Below, piece after piece: positions 20,177 through 29,900 of a stretch of DNA of 59,336 bases. The stretch lies in contig JAEVZS010000013.1 in the NCBI GenBank assembly GCA_023392125.1, positions 1-59,336 of the forward strand, written 5' to 3'. The position numbers were made by a program, and so were the translations under genes. Source of the DNA: Bacteroidota bacterium. Lineage in GTDB: Bacteria; Bacteroidota; Bacteroidia; Cytophagales; Cytophagaceae. Each line of letters begins with the position of its first letter. Positions within the stretch are counted from its first letter, which is position 1. The notes under the pieces are model-generated. The model worked only from the letters and a program-made list of their open reading frames with translations, searched no databases and had not been told where the DNA came from.

Positions 20177-20199
20177 GGGGACTTTATGTCCCCTGTTTT
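20177..20199 (+). terminator. intrinsic terminator of the Crp/Fnr gene
   Basis: GGGGAC and GTCCCC arms with a 5-base loop, then TGTTTTT, 15 bases after the stop codon. Confidence 0.75.
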
Positions 20200-20258
20200 T
20201 GGCTAAACAGGCAATCGCTACTCACAAAAGCCTGCTGCAGAGACAATCCCCCTCTTTT

Positions 20259-20771
20259 TCACCGGATCTCATCCAGCACACGTTGGAGCGTCATGGCAAA
20301 CCAGACGGTATAATATTCCGGGTGTATACGGGTATCATCCAGAATTTTTGCAGGATCTGCCCACTTCCAGTCCTGTACTTCTTCCTTATCCGGCTGAGGA
20401 ACAGCATCTGTCACTCCCACAAACACATGATCAAGCTCATGCTCAATCAGGCCGTTTTCAACTTCTGCTCTATAAATAAAATCAAAAGCTTTTCTTACCC
20501 GGCAGGTCAATCCCATTTCCTGTCCCAATCTCCGGTATACTGCTTCTTCCAGTGTTTCTCCGGGAAGCGGATGCGAACAACAGGCATTCGTCCATAAACC
20601 GCCACCGTGATATTTACCTTCTGCCCGCTGATGAATCAGCATGTCTCCTCCACTGTTAAAAATAAACACAGAAAAAGCCCGGTGAAGGATTCCTTTACGA
20701 TGCGCTTCCAGCTTTTCCATCCTGCCGGTTTCCCGATCATTGATATCAACCAGTATGACCTCCTGTTTCAT
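20259..20771 (-). CDS. idi: isopentenyl-diphosphate delta-isomerase, type 1
   Basis: 170 residues, the normal length of bacterial type 1 IDI (a Nudix-fold enzyme). It interconverts isopentenyl and dimethylallyl diphosphate for isoprenoid synthesis in the cytosol. Seen: HRKGILHRAFSVFIF with metal-binding His, LWTNACCSHP with the catalytic Cys, the Nudix-type GETLEEAVYRRLGQEMG, and YRAEVENGLIEHELDHVF with the catalytic Glu. Start ATG at 20771. It is convergent with the Crp/Fnr gene and not linked to other isoprenoid genes here. Confidence 0.95.
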   Translation of the reverse strand: MKQEVILVDINDRETGRMEKLEAHRKGILHRAFSVFIFNSGGDMLIHQRAEGKYHGGGLWTNACCSHPLPGETLEEAVYRRLGQEMGLTCRVRKAFDFIYRAEVENGLIEHELDHVFVGVTDAVPQPDKEEVQDWKWADPAKILDDTRIHPEYYTVWFAMTLQRVLDEIR

Positions 20772-21222
20772 TTTGAACGTATTTGATTAAGTCTTTCCTT
20801 ATTAGTGCCTGCTCAGGTTATCCCAATTTGTCCTTCCTTTTCAAGTACTTCAATAATAAAAGGGGGGGTAACCTGTTTTATATATCTGTATAAAAGTAAA
20901 ACGATTTTCTTAGAATTGCAGCACAACTGCCCGACAGGGGATGATTCCTGCCCTGACTGAACATGGTAAAATCTCAAAGCCGAATGCATAATTTACGTTG
21001 TACAGATTATTCAATCAGCTATAATCTCCTCCCGCTTATCCTGAAATTTATAAAAGAACCTTTATCCGGAAAGAGACAGAAACGAATACTTTTCCCACAG
21101 AGGACTTCGGGGAAACCTCAGCTCCCTGTCATCTTTCAGCATTGAGCTTTATGCTTCGACAGAAAGCATTTATAAATCCGGCATTTGAAAAGTCCCGTAA
21201 AGTCATTCAACCGCATCCATCA
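20772..21222. other. intergenic region with a G7 homopolymer
   Basis: About 450 bases between idi and the aldo/keto reductase, both on the minus strand. It includes a run of seven G near 20865. Short frames in it show no family features. No RNA gene or strong hairpin recognised. Confidence 0.35.
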
Positions 21223-22173
21223 TCAGTATGCGCTGGCCTTATTCAGCATTTCGATATCTTCTCCGTCCAGTGCCAGTTCCGATGCTGCCACAATAGTTTC
21301 CAGCTGACTTTTGCTGGTAGCGCTTACAACCGGAGCTGTGACAAGCGGCTGAGCCAGCAGCCAGGCGAGGGCTACAGTGGCAGGAGCTGACTCATGTTTC
21401 CTTGCAACGGCATCCAGCGTTTTAATAACATTTAACCCCCGTTCATTAAGATACTGCCGTACACTCGTTCCCCGGACACTCTTGCCCAGATCTGCTTCCG
21501 ACCGGTATTTGCCGGTAAGAAAACCGGCAGCCAGCGCCCAGTAGGGGAAAACACTCAGCTTGTATTTTTCGGCTATCGGAGCATAGGCTTCTTCAAATTT
21601 CCTGCGTTCCAGCAGATTATAATGAGGCTGCAAGGCCTGGTAACGGGGTAATCCGGATTTTTCTGACGCCTCAAGCGATTTGATCAATCTCTCCGGTGCT
21701 AAATTGGAAGCTGCGATATAACGTACCTTTCCGGCCTTTATCAGCTCTTCGTATGCCGACAGTGTCTCTTCCACCGGGGTAATCTTATCGTCAAAGTGTG
21801 TATAATACAAATCGATATAATCCGTCTGCAGGCGCTTCAGAGATTCCTCCACAGAACTGAGTATATGTTTTTTACTGATGTCATTGGGGTGATCACGGTT
21901 TTCCGAACCGACTTTCGTGGCAATAACAATTTCAGATCGTTTTCCCCGTTCTTTCAGCCATTTTCCGATCACTGTCTCCGATTCTCCTCCCTTGTGGTCC
22001 GTAACCCACCAGGAATACGTATCAGCTGTATCAATAAAATTAAACCCCTGCCCTATAAATGCATCAAGCATGGTGAAAGACTCTTTCTCATCAAGAGTCC
22101 AGCCAAATACGTTACCGCCAAAATTTATCGGAGCTACCTCTAAATCCGTACTTCCAATCTTTACCTTTTTCAT
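21223..22173 (-). CDS. aldo/keto reductase
   Basis: 316 residues from the ATG at 22173 (MKKVKIGSTDLEV), the usual beginning of this family; an upstream extension to 22242 is not needed. The catalytic tetrad is visible: Asp in FIDTADTY, Tyr in the same motif, Lys in IVIATKVGS and His in DLYYTHFDD. The C-terminal VALAWLLAQPLVTAPV and GEDIEMLNKASAY fit the NADPH-binding end. Cytosolic oxidoreductase; substrate not predictable. It lies just downstream of the YjbR gene on the same strand. Confidence 0.93.
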   Translation of the reverse strand: MKKVKIGSTDLEVAPINFGGNVFGWTLDEKESFTMLDAFIGQGFNFIDTADTYSWWVTDHKGGESETVIGKWLKERGKRSEIVIATKVGSENRDHPNDISKKHILSSVEESLKRLQTDYIDLYYTHFDDKITPVEETLSAYEELIKAGKVRYIAASNLAPERLIKSLEASEKSGLPRYQALQPHYNLLERRKFEEAYAPIAEKYKLSVFPYWALAAGFLTGKYRSEADLGKSVRGTSVRQYLNERGLNVIKTLDAVARKHESAPATVALAWLLAQPLVTAPVVSATSKSQLETIVAASELALDGEDIEMLNKASAY

Positions 22174-22266
22174 ATCCAAATAGCAGGGTATCTTACAGCA
22201 TTTTTCCTGATATCCTGTCCAATTTGATAAGAGCTTAATCAATACTTTTGTTTGCCTCCGGTCAGA

Positions 22267-22617
22267 CTAGAGCCCGAGCTCAGCCTTTACTCTGCCTGGC
22301 AGCCCCTTCACAACCAGCGCATAGGACTCTTTTGTCCAGGACAAAAGAAGTTCATCAGGCACATCCCCGCTGGTTTGCACTGTATTCCAGTGCTTCTTGC
22401 TCATATGATAACCGGGGCTTACAGCCTGATACCGCTCTCTCAGCGCAACCGCTTTTTCCGGATCACATTTCAGATTGACACTCTCAAAATTGTCAACATC
22501 CAGCAATGCAAACATTTTCCCCCCGACTTTAAACACAAGCGTATTCATATCAAAGGGAAAGCCTTCTTCAGTATGTGGTAAAGAAAGACAAAAATCACGA
22601 TACGATTCAATATCCAT
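22267..22617 (-). CDS. MmcQ/YjbR family protein
   Basis: 116 residues, full length for this small CyaY-like fold family. Motifs are the N-terminal YRDFCLSLPHTEEGFPF, FKVGGKMFALL, NLKCDPEKAVALRERY, GYHMSKKHWNTV and the final SYALVVKGLP. Members have been called DNA-binding-like but their role is not established. It precedes the aldo/keto reductase on the same strand (about 90 bases between), so the two may be cotranscribed. Confidence 0.9.
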   Translation of the reverse strand: MDIESYRDFCLSLPHTEEGFPFDMNTLVFKVGGKMFALLDVDNFESVNLKCDPEKAVALRERYQAVSPGYHMSKKHWNTVQTSGDVPDELLLSWTKESYALVVKGLPGRVKAELGL

Positions 22618-22885
22618 ATACAGATGTTAATGAGAAAAGAGAAGTCAAGTTACATTTTTACTTCCGAAATACCATACTCAAAAAAAACATTGATTATCTA
22701 CAATTTACATCAGCAATACACTCCTGCTTTCACTGCTGGTTTGAATAACATTATTACATTTCAACCGGTTGAATCTGAAAATATGGGTGTATGCTTTTAT
22801 CAGGACTCAATGGCAAAAAACACCATCATTTCCTGGCAGTGGTCTACAGGCCGTGTTTTTTTAACTGATCTATTAAGCTAAAACG

Positions 22886-23623
22886 ATGAAAACACTGATC
22901 AGAAGTTATCTGCAAAAGACACTGGGATTTAAGCAATATCTTGCGCTTTTTTCATTATATAAGATCTATGCAATCCGGATTGATAAGAAAGAAAAAGACT
23001 TTCTGCAATTTATAAAGCTGATTCCTGCAAAGGGATTGATACTGGATATCGGAGCCAATATCGGGCTCACCTGCGTTACGCTGGCACGAAGCCGGCCGCT
23101 GGCCACTGTGTACGCTTTCGAACCGATTCCGCAGAATCTGCAGATCCTGAAGCAAAACATCAGGCTCTTCCGGCTAAAAAACACAAAAATATTTCCCATT
23201 GCCCTTGGCAATGAAAACAAAATGATCGATATGATAATGCCTGTAGTTGATCAGACCAAGATGCAGGGATTATGCCATGTTGTACATGATGATATGCCAA
23301 AGCAAAGTGAAGGAATCCATTTTAATGTACCGGTCAGAACACTGGATAGTATGCTGAACGAAACAGCCAATACCCTGCCGGTAGTTGCTGTAAAGATTGA
23401 TGTGGAACATTTTGAATGGGCTGTGCTGGAAGGCAGTCTCGGATTATTGAGCCGCTACAAACCGGTTATTTACTGTGAGCTGGCAGAAAATCAAAACAGG
23501 ACAAAAAGCTTTAATATGCTTGCATCGCTGGGCTACAAAGCCAATGTAATCCATAAAAATCAACTTGTGGATTACAATACCAGTATACACAGGACAGACA
23601 ATTTTATCTTTACTGCGGCATAA
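22886..23623 (+). CDS. FkbM family methyltransferase
   Basis: 245 residues. The SAM-binding motif LILDIGANIGLTCVTLA is at about residues 47-63, followed by VYAFEPIPQNLQILKQNI. The FkbM-specific acidic patch VAVKIDVEHFEWAVLEGS and the terminal strand KPVIYCELAE are also present. Family members O-methylate sugars, polyketides or glycans; the substrate here is unknown because no biosynthetic cluster adjoins it. No signal peptide. It is followed by a large hairpin. Confidence 0.9.
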   Translation: MKTLIRSYLQKTLGFKQYLALFSLYKIYAIRIDKKEKDFLQFIKLIPAKGLILDIGANIGLTCVTLARSRPLATVYAFEPIPQNLQILKQNIRLFRLKNTKIFPIALGNENKMIDMIMPVVDQTKMQGLCHVVHDDMPKQSEGIHFNVPVRTLDSMLNETANTLPVVAVKIDVEHFEWAVLEGSLGLLSRYKPVIYCELAENQNRTKSFNMLASLGYKANVIHKNQLVDYNTSIHRTDNFIFTAA

Positions 23624-23648
23624 GATCAATACCTGGATTTTAGCAATA

Positions 23649-23711
23649 TAACAGGGTATGGCCAGGCAAAGACAGTATCAGATACTGCCTCTGCCTGGCC
23701 ATACCCTGTTA
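23649..23711. terminator. large cruciform-like hairpin with 20-bp perfect arms
   Basis: Arms 23649-23668 and 23692-23711 are exact reverse complements (TAACAGGGTATGGCCAGGCA and its complement). The 23-base loop contains a second small inverted repeat (CAGTATC-A-GATACTG). It lies 26 bases after the FkbM stop and before the convergent GH8 gene. It may terminate FkbM transcription, but its size is unusual. Confidence 0.55.
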
Positions 23712-23850
23712 CAAATAGAATGCTGACTACTAACTATACAGCATTGTCTTTTTTTAAAAAACACTAAAAGCCCTAAAACGGTGAATGAATTTTATCAATG
23801 TCATTTTGAAATATAAATACTGGTTCTGTTTTCATTTTGGGCTATGAAAC

Positions 23851-23876
23851 AAAAAAACCGGGTTTCCCCGGTTTTT
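23851..23876 (-). terminator. intrinsic terminator of the GH8 gene
   Basis: A GC-rich stem (ACCGGGG/CCCGGT type) flanked by a run of seven A on the plus strand, which is a U7 tract in the minus-strand transcript. It lies about 25 bases beyond the GH8 stop. T-residues on the other side make it potentially bidirectional. Confidence 0.85.
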
Positions 23877-23901
23877 ATCTTATTTCAGAAACTTAAGCTG
23901 A

Positions 23902-26900
23902 TTATTTACTCAGCAAAACAGCACCAGTCAACGGTTTCATCTCGTCTCCAACATCAATTACATAATAATACGTTCCGACCGGCATATATTCTCCGTTTTT
24001 CTTCCCATCCCATGGTTTGTAGCTTCCTCTGGCTGAGTATATCAGATTGCCCCAGCGATTATATATTTCAACTTTAAGATCAGTGAATCGTTCAAGCCCC
24101 TGCACTTCCCAGGTATCATGTATTCCGTCACCGTTTGGAGTAAAGGCATTGGGGATAAACAGCGGAAGCACGACTTTCACATGCACCTCATCTTTTGCAG
24201 TACAACCGTAAATATCGGTAACCAGCACTGTATAGGTAGTGCTTTCATCCGGTGCGACAGTAGGTGATGCAGTCGGAGCCACATTACCCGGCTCCCAGTA
24301 ATATGAAGCAACAGAACCATTCGTCATGGTGATTAGCTGAACAGATTCACCAACATTGATCACGCGATCAAATCCTGCATCCACATCAACCTCCGAAAAC
24401 TGGATGAACACACGCTCCGATACATCGGAACAGGTTCCTGATCCGGTACTGACATAGTATTCGCCGGCCTGATCCGCTTTATAGGTACTACCGGTTGTTC
24501 CGGAAATAATCTGACCATTGAAATACCAGATATAAGAAAGGCCGCCGGATGCAGTCAGATCTGCCGATTCGTCACGACAGATCACCTCTTTGGCGGCCGA
24601 CAGACTCACCACAGGCTGATTGACAACCGATACGTTTCTTTCGACAGCATCGGACATACAGCCATTAAGATCGGTCATATATACCGATATCTGCCCTTGC
24701 CCCTGAACAAGCCCCTGTACATCGATGGTGTTTCCTCCGAAAGTAATTTGCTGAAGATTATTGCTCAACATCCAGCTCAGAGACTGAACGGCACTTCCGC
24801 TCACTGCAGTATAGGTTTCCGTCACTCCCATGCACAGCAAATCACTTCCCGTAATACGCTGAATAACAGGTCTGGCTTTTACTTCTATGCTTCCTTCATG
24901 CTTATCGGAAAAATTATTCTCTTCTACAGTAAGTGATGCCTCGGCAAATCCGGCCTGATTAAATACAACCCTTACAGGCCCTTCTCCCTCAAACCGGGCA
25001 GGAACAGCTCCCGGTCCGAAGCTCCATCTGTATGTAGAAGAAGGAGAAGTTCCGGCAGAGCTATTCACAAACTCCACCGTATCACCGGCACAGACTACTG
25101 CCTTATCAGATGAAAAATCGGCTCTCAGATCGCAATAGCGTAACGAAACCGCCAGAGTAGCTTCCGGAGAAACGCAGCCCTGCTCATTCGTTTCGACCAC
25201 AGTAATCACTCCGTTGGCAGTTCCGAACGAGACTGCAACAGATGCCCCGTTATGAGACGTTATAACAGCTTCTGCGGGTACTGTCCACAGATAAGTGGAT
25301 GTAGCAGAAGGCGAAGCTACTGAATACAATTCACCCTGAGCCCCACAAACCGGAGATTCTTCACCATTAATAACAGGAGCCATAAGCTCTGTTTCCGTCA
25401 ACATCCAGCTATCTGAAGCAGCTGAACATCCGTTGAAAGAAAGTACTACATGATAAGAGCCCGGCTCCTGAGCTGAAATAGTCCTGCCTGACGCCCCCTG
25501 AACCGGAACACCTCCTCTGTACCAGGCATACTGATAATTGCCGGAAGGACTGGTAATTGCTTCGATGGTTACATTTACCCCCTCACAAATAGTAGCTGAT
25601 GCTCCGCTTATTGTCAGAGCCGGAAGCGCTGCCCTCCCTATGGTAAGCGACTCTGTTTCGCTGATACATCCTCTGTTGTCAGTAATTCTGACCATGTACT
25701 CTCCTTCTTCATCTACTGTCACACCACTTACTGTACCATTCACAGCAGTACCATTTCTGTTCCAGGCGGCTGTCACCAGCGTACTTTCGGAAACAATACG
25801 TATATCCAGTGCTTCACCCGGACAAAGAACAGTCTTATCCGCTTCCAGGCTCGCCTCAGGCAACTCATTAACTGTTACCATTACAGAATCAGCATCTGTC
25901 AGCTCACCTCTGCAGGACCCGTCAGATTTAACCAGTACTTTTACCCAGTCTCCCTGAGACAAGTCAGCCGAAGAGAACACAGAAGATGATCCGGGCTGAA
26001 GCATACTATTTACATACCATTCATACACCGGAGCCGTCACATTCGTTGCCAGCGTATTGACTTCCAGCGTTTCCCCGGCACATACTGCAAATGAAGCTCC
26101 GGTGATTGTAATTTCCGGTTCCGCTCCTGCCGGCTCTATTCTCACCTCTGCCTGAGCAGAACCTGTACAGCCTGATCCGTCATCATAATCCGCTATATAC
26201 AATCCGGCCTGAGGATCGCTCAGGCTTACCGAAGCATCGGCAATAACCGACAGATCAGGCAACGTCCAGCTGATTCCGGGTACATTACCCATATTGGTTG
26301 TAAGCTCAAGCGCATCTCCTTCACACAAGACCGTTTCTCCGGAAATAACCAGCACAATTTCGGAAGATTCCTCCACCTCAAATACGCCTGATGTGTCCCG
26401 GCAGCCGCCAGGCAGTTCTACCACCACAGACCATTGACCACTTGTAACTGTTCTTGTACGCTGGGCTGAAAACGTTCCATCCGCAACTCCGCCGTTCAGG
26501 AACAGATAGGATGCTCCCGTGCCTGCATCCGTTGCAGTAAGCAAAGCTCCGCTGGTTCCGGCACAATAAGTAGCCTGTGATGCCGCCGCATCAATTTCAG
26601 CAACCGGACGGTCAAGCTCCGTCACAAGGACTTCTGACGAATCTATGCACAAAGCTGAGGAAGAGACAATTACTTTCCAGACTCCTTCTGTTGCATTTGC
26701 ATACGTTGACGACAGAGGGTCATTTGTCTGGACAACACCATCCTTTTTCCAGGTATACAAATAGTTTGTACCGGAAGAAGCAATCAGTGTGACACCGTCT
26801 GAGCCCGCACAATACTCAAAATCTTCAGGAGACGAAATAACAGCTGCAGGCGATGAGGTCTCGCTGACCGCTATCATTTTAACATCATCAAGAGACCAGC

Positions 26901-29900
26901 AAAGCCTGTTTCCCTGATTACCGGGATCGGCATACACATTAACTATCCAGGAACCGGCATCTTCAGAAGATATGGTGATTTCCGGCGTATCTCCGGCGCT
27001 AACCGGAACACCATCCATAAGCACAGCCCCGAACAGCTGTCTCAGGTCAAATTCAAAATCATATTTCTGCGGAGAAAAGGACAATACGGCAGTCTGACCC
27101 TCACATAGCTGAATAGTATAAGGTTCGGTCAGTTCGGCACCGTCCAGGAACATCTTTACATCTGCCTTTTCACATAAATAATCTACAGTTGCTTCTTCTG
27201 AAAGGATTCTGCATGTTTCATCGGTATCACTGACAAGACGAACCACATACCTGCCGGTATCACTTACAGCCAGTGTTGGCTGATCCAGGCCGGATCCGGC
27301 TAAAGGATTCTCCAGATCAGGCAATTTATACCAGTTGTATATCCAACCAGTCTGAGCCGGAATAACATCAGCCGTAAGCGTTGTTACCGAACCTGCTTCC
27401 AGAAGCAGGTCTCCCTGAATCACTACCTGATCAGGCAGGGTACATACTTCATCCAGTATCACCCGTACAACAGCAGATTCTTCAACGCACCCGGGGTTAC
27501 CCGGCTGCACCACCCGTACAATATAACGACCTGTATCGCTTACCGTAAGTGCAGTCTGATCCAGACCAGACTGGCTTAGCGGCGTAGTAAGGTCTGGCAG
27601 CTTATACCAGTTATATATATATCCGCTCTGCACCGGAGTTATCTCCGCAGTAAGTGTAGTCGACTCTCCTTCTGCAATAACAGTAGTACCTGTGACAATT
27701 ACAGTATCAGGAAGAATACATTCAACAACATCTCCAAGACAGGATACGATATTCTGACTGGCAATGGAATTGACAATAAATCCATGTACATTGGTATAGG
27801 CATTATTGACAATCTTTCCGTTGGCCGGACACGAAGCAATATTTCCTGTCCAGGTATACGTTATAATTTCTCCTTTCAGAACCGGTCCCTTTATAACCGG
27901 GTATTTTAGTACTCCTCCGGTAACAGCTCCATTATCCGATGCTGAAACAAACGTAACACCATCCGGAACAGGGTCCGAAATCTCGATGTCAAAACCGGAA
28001 TCCAGGTGTGTTTTATAGCTGATTACCCGGTGCGTCCCGTAGCTGTCACCACCATTATCAGCCCAGCCATTGATAAATCCGGCGTATCCCGCCCTGACAG
28101 GAAACCCTGTAAAAGTCATGGTAGGTGTCGGATTGGAAGTATTTCCAATCCATAAGTTTACCTGGCCGTCAACCAACTCCAGCTTAATAGTTGATGGCGC
28201 TACATTCGGAAATCCGGCAGTAACGGCAGATCCCATCTGTGTTGTTCCGTTATATAACCTGATTTCCGTGCTGCCATTGCCAGGATTCGGTTTAAAGACA
28301 ATATACAAGCCATTGCTTTTCGCTCCGCCGGTATGCCTGAAAGCGAAACCAAAAGACGCGCTTCCCTGAAAGTTAACAGCAGCCTCAATAACTCCGTTGA
28401 CCCCATGTGAATAATTATAGGTAGTAACCCCGGCGTCATTGGAAACCGTAGACAGCTCCCCTCCGCTGATATTCATCAGAGTACCATTCTGAGCTTTCCA
28501 GCTGGTGTTACTGGTCAGATCAGCATTAACCAGTGAGCCATTTACGTTTTCATATTCCAGTGTATAGACGATATTCTCTCCGACATCGTAGTTATTCTTA
28601 TCAGAAATCTTCGTCATGGAAGAAGGCGGAGGAGGCAAAATAATCTCTTCGCAGGTGATGGTAACATCTGCAGATGCCAGAACAGGCGATTCATTGTCAC
28701 CATGTATGGAGGCTGTATTTGTCTGTACTTCATCCGCCCTGTTACATGCACCGGTTGAGAAATCTGCAATTACCTTATACCGTATTTTCCCCTTTTGCCT
28801 GATCTGGAGACGATCTTTTGTCCAGGAAATCGTTCTGGTAGCGGCATTGTACGTAACATCCTCTCCCAGGACCGTCATGGTATTCCCGATTTCAACCCCG
28901 TTTTCATCGACAAAGGCTACAAAAGTGAAGCCTTCAGGAATAATATCCGTTACCACTACATTATTAACATCTCTGCCTGGCAGGGGGCCACTTCCATAAA
29001 TTCTTCGCCAGGTATATCCGTCCCATTCTTCCACCAGAATATTGGTGGCAAATACAGTAGGCTTTTGACAGGCTTCGTTATGCCAGACCGTAACCGGGCG
29101 ATCCGGATTATTAATATCCGTCCAGTCATTGGCTACGGGATAATACAATCCATCTTCGGCATCATTCAACGCCGGATTCCAGGACCAGTCATCATCCCAT
29201 TTCACATCTGCCCAGGTGCTGGAGCTCATCTGCCATACAGCACGTAAAGGCTCGGCTCCTCCCTGATGTACCCGTTGTCCCTTGATTCCAAAATACCGGG
29301 ACAAATGCGGCATAGAGGTCGCATACTGCTCTGAAAACTGAACCACCAGTCGCTGATTCCACGCCCCTCTTGCGTCACTGCCAGGTGTGATATCTTCCTG
29401 AAAAATTCTGACCGCCGCTTTATCTCCTCCTTCGTAAATTGTCGCATTGCCCAGGCGCCAGCCCGCTGTACAGGTCGGATCAGAGTCCATGGAGCATGTA
29501 TTCACATTGTCATTCAAAAACAGCGACAGGCGATAATTCTGATAGTCAATATAAGGTTCCGCCGCGCCATGATACAGGCGGAACATAATCCAGTGCTCCG
29601 CAGCTTCGGCAGCCGTACCCTTGTGGGCATAGGCGGGGACCACATCCGGGCGCCCTCCATTTATATAGCCACCGGAAGAGGCATTTTCAAACTCGACATC
29701 ATAAATCAGCTCAGTTCCGGGATTTACCTTATCGTAATTTACCTTTTTAGTGATTTCAAGAGCTTTCTCAACAATATCCACACAGTTTCTTTCCATTACC
29801 GGCGTTACATTGTTGGGATACTCATTGGATGTCCATCCTGTGCCGTTTGTAGTAGTAATCGTTGCCACGGGGCAAATCCCTCCGGAAAATCCCGGCGCTA

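Noticed and set aside
22624..22881. 85-codon plus-strand frame just before the FkbM gene
   Set aside because: No family pattern, no signal peptide and composition unlike coding sequence; likely leader.
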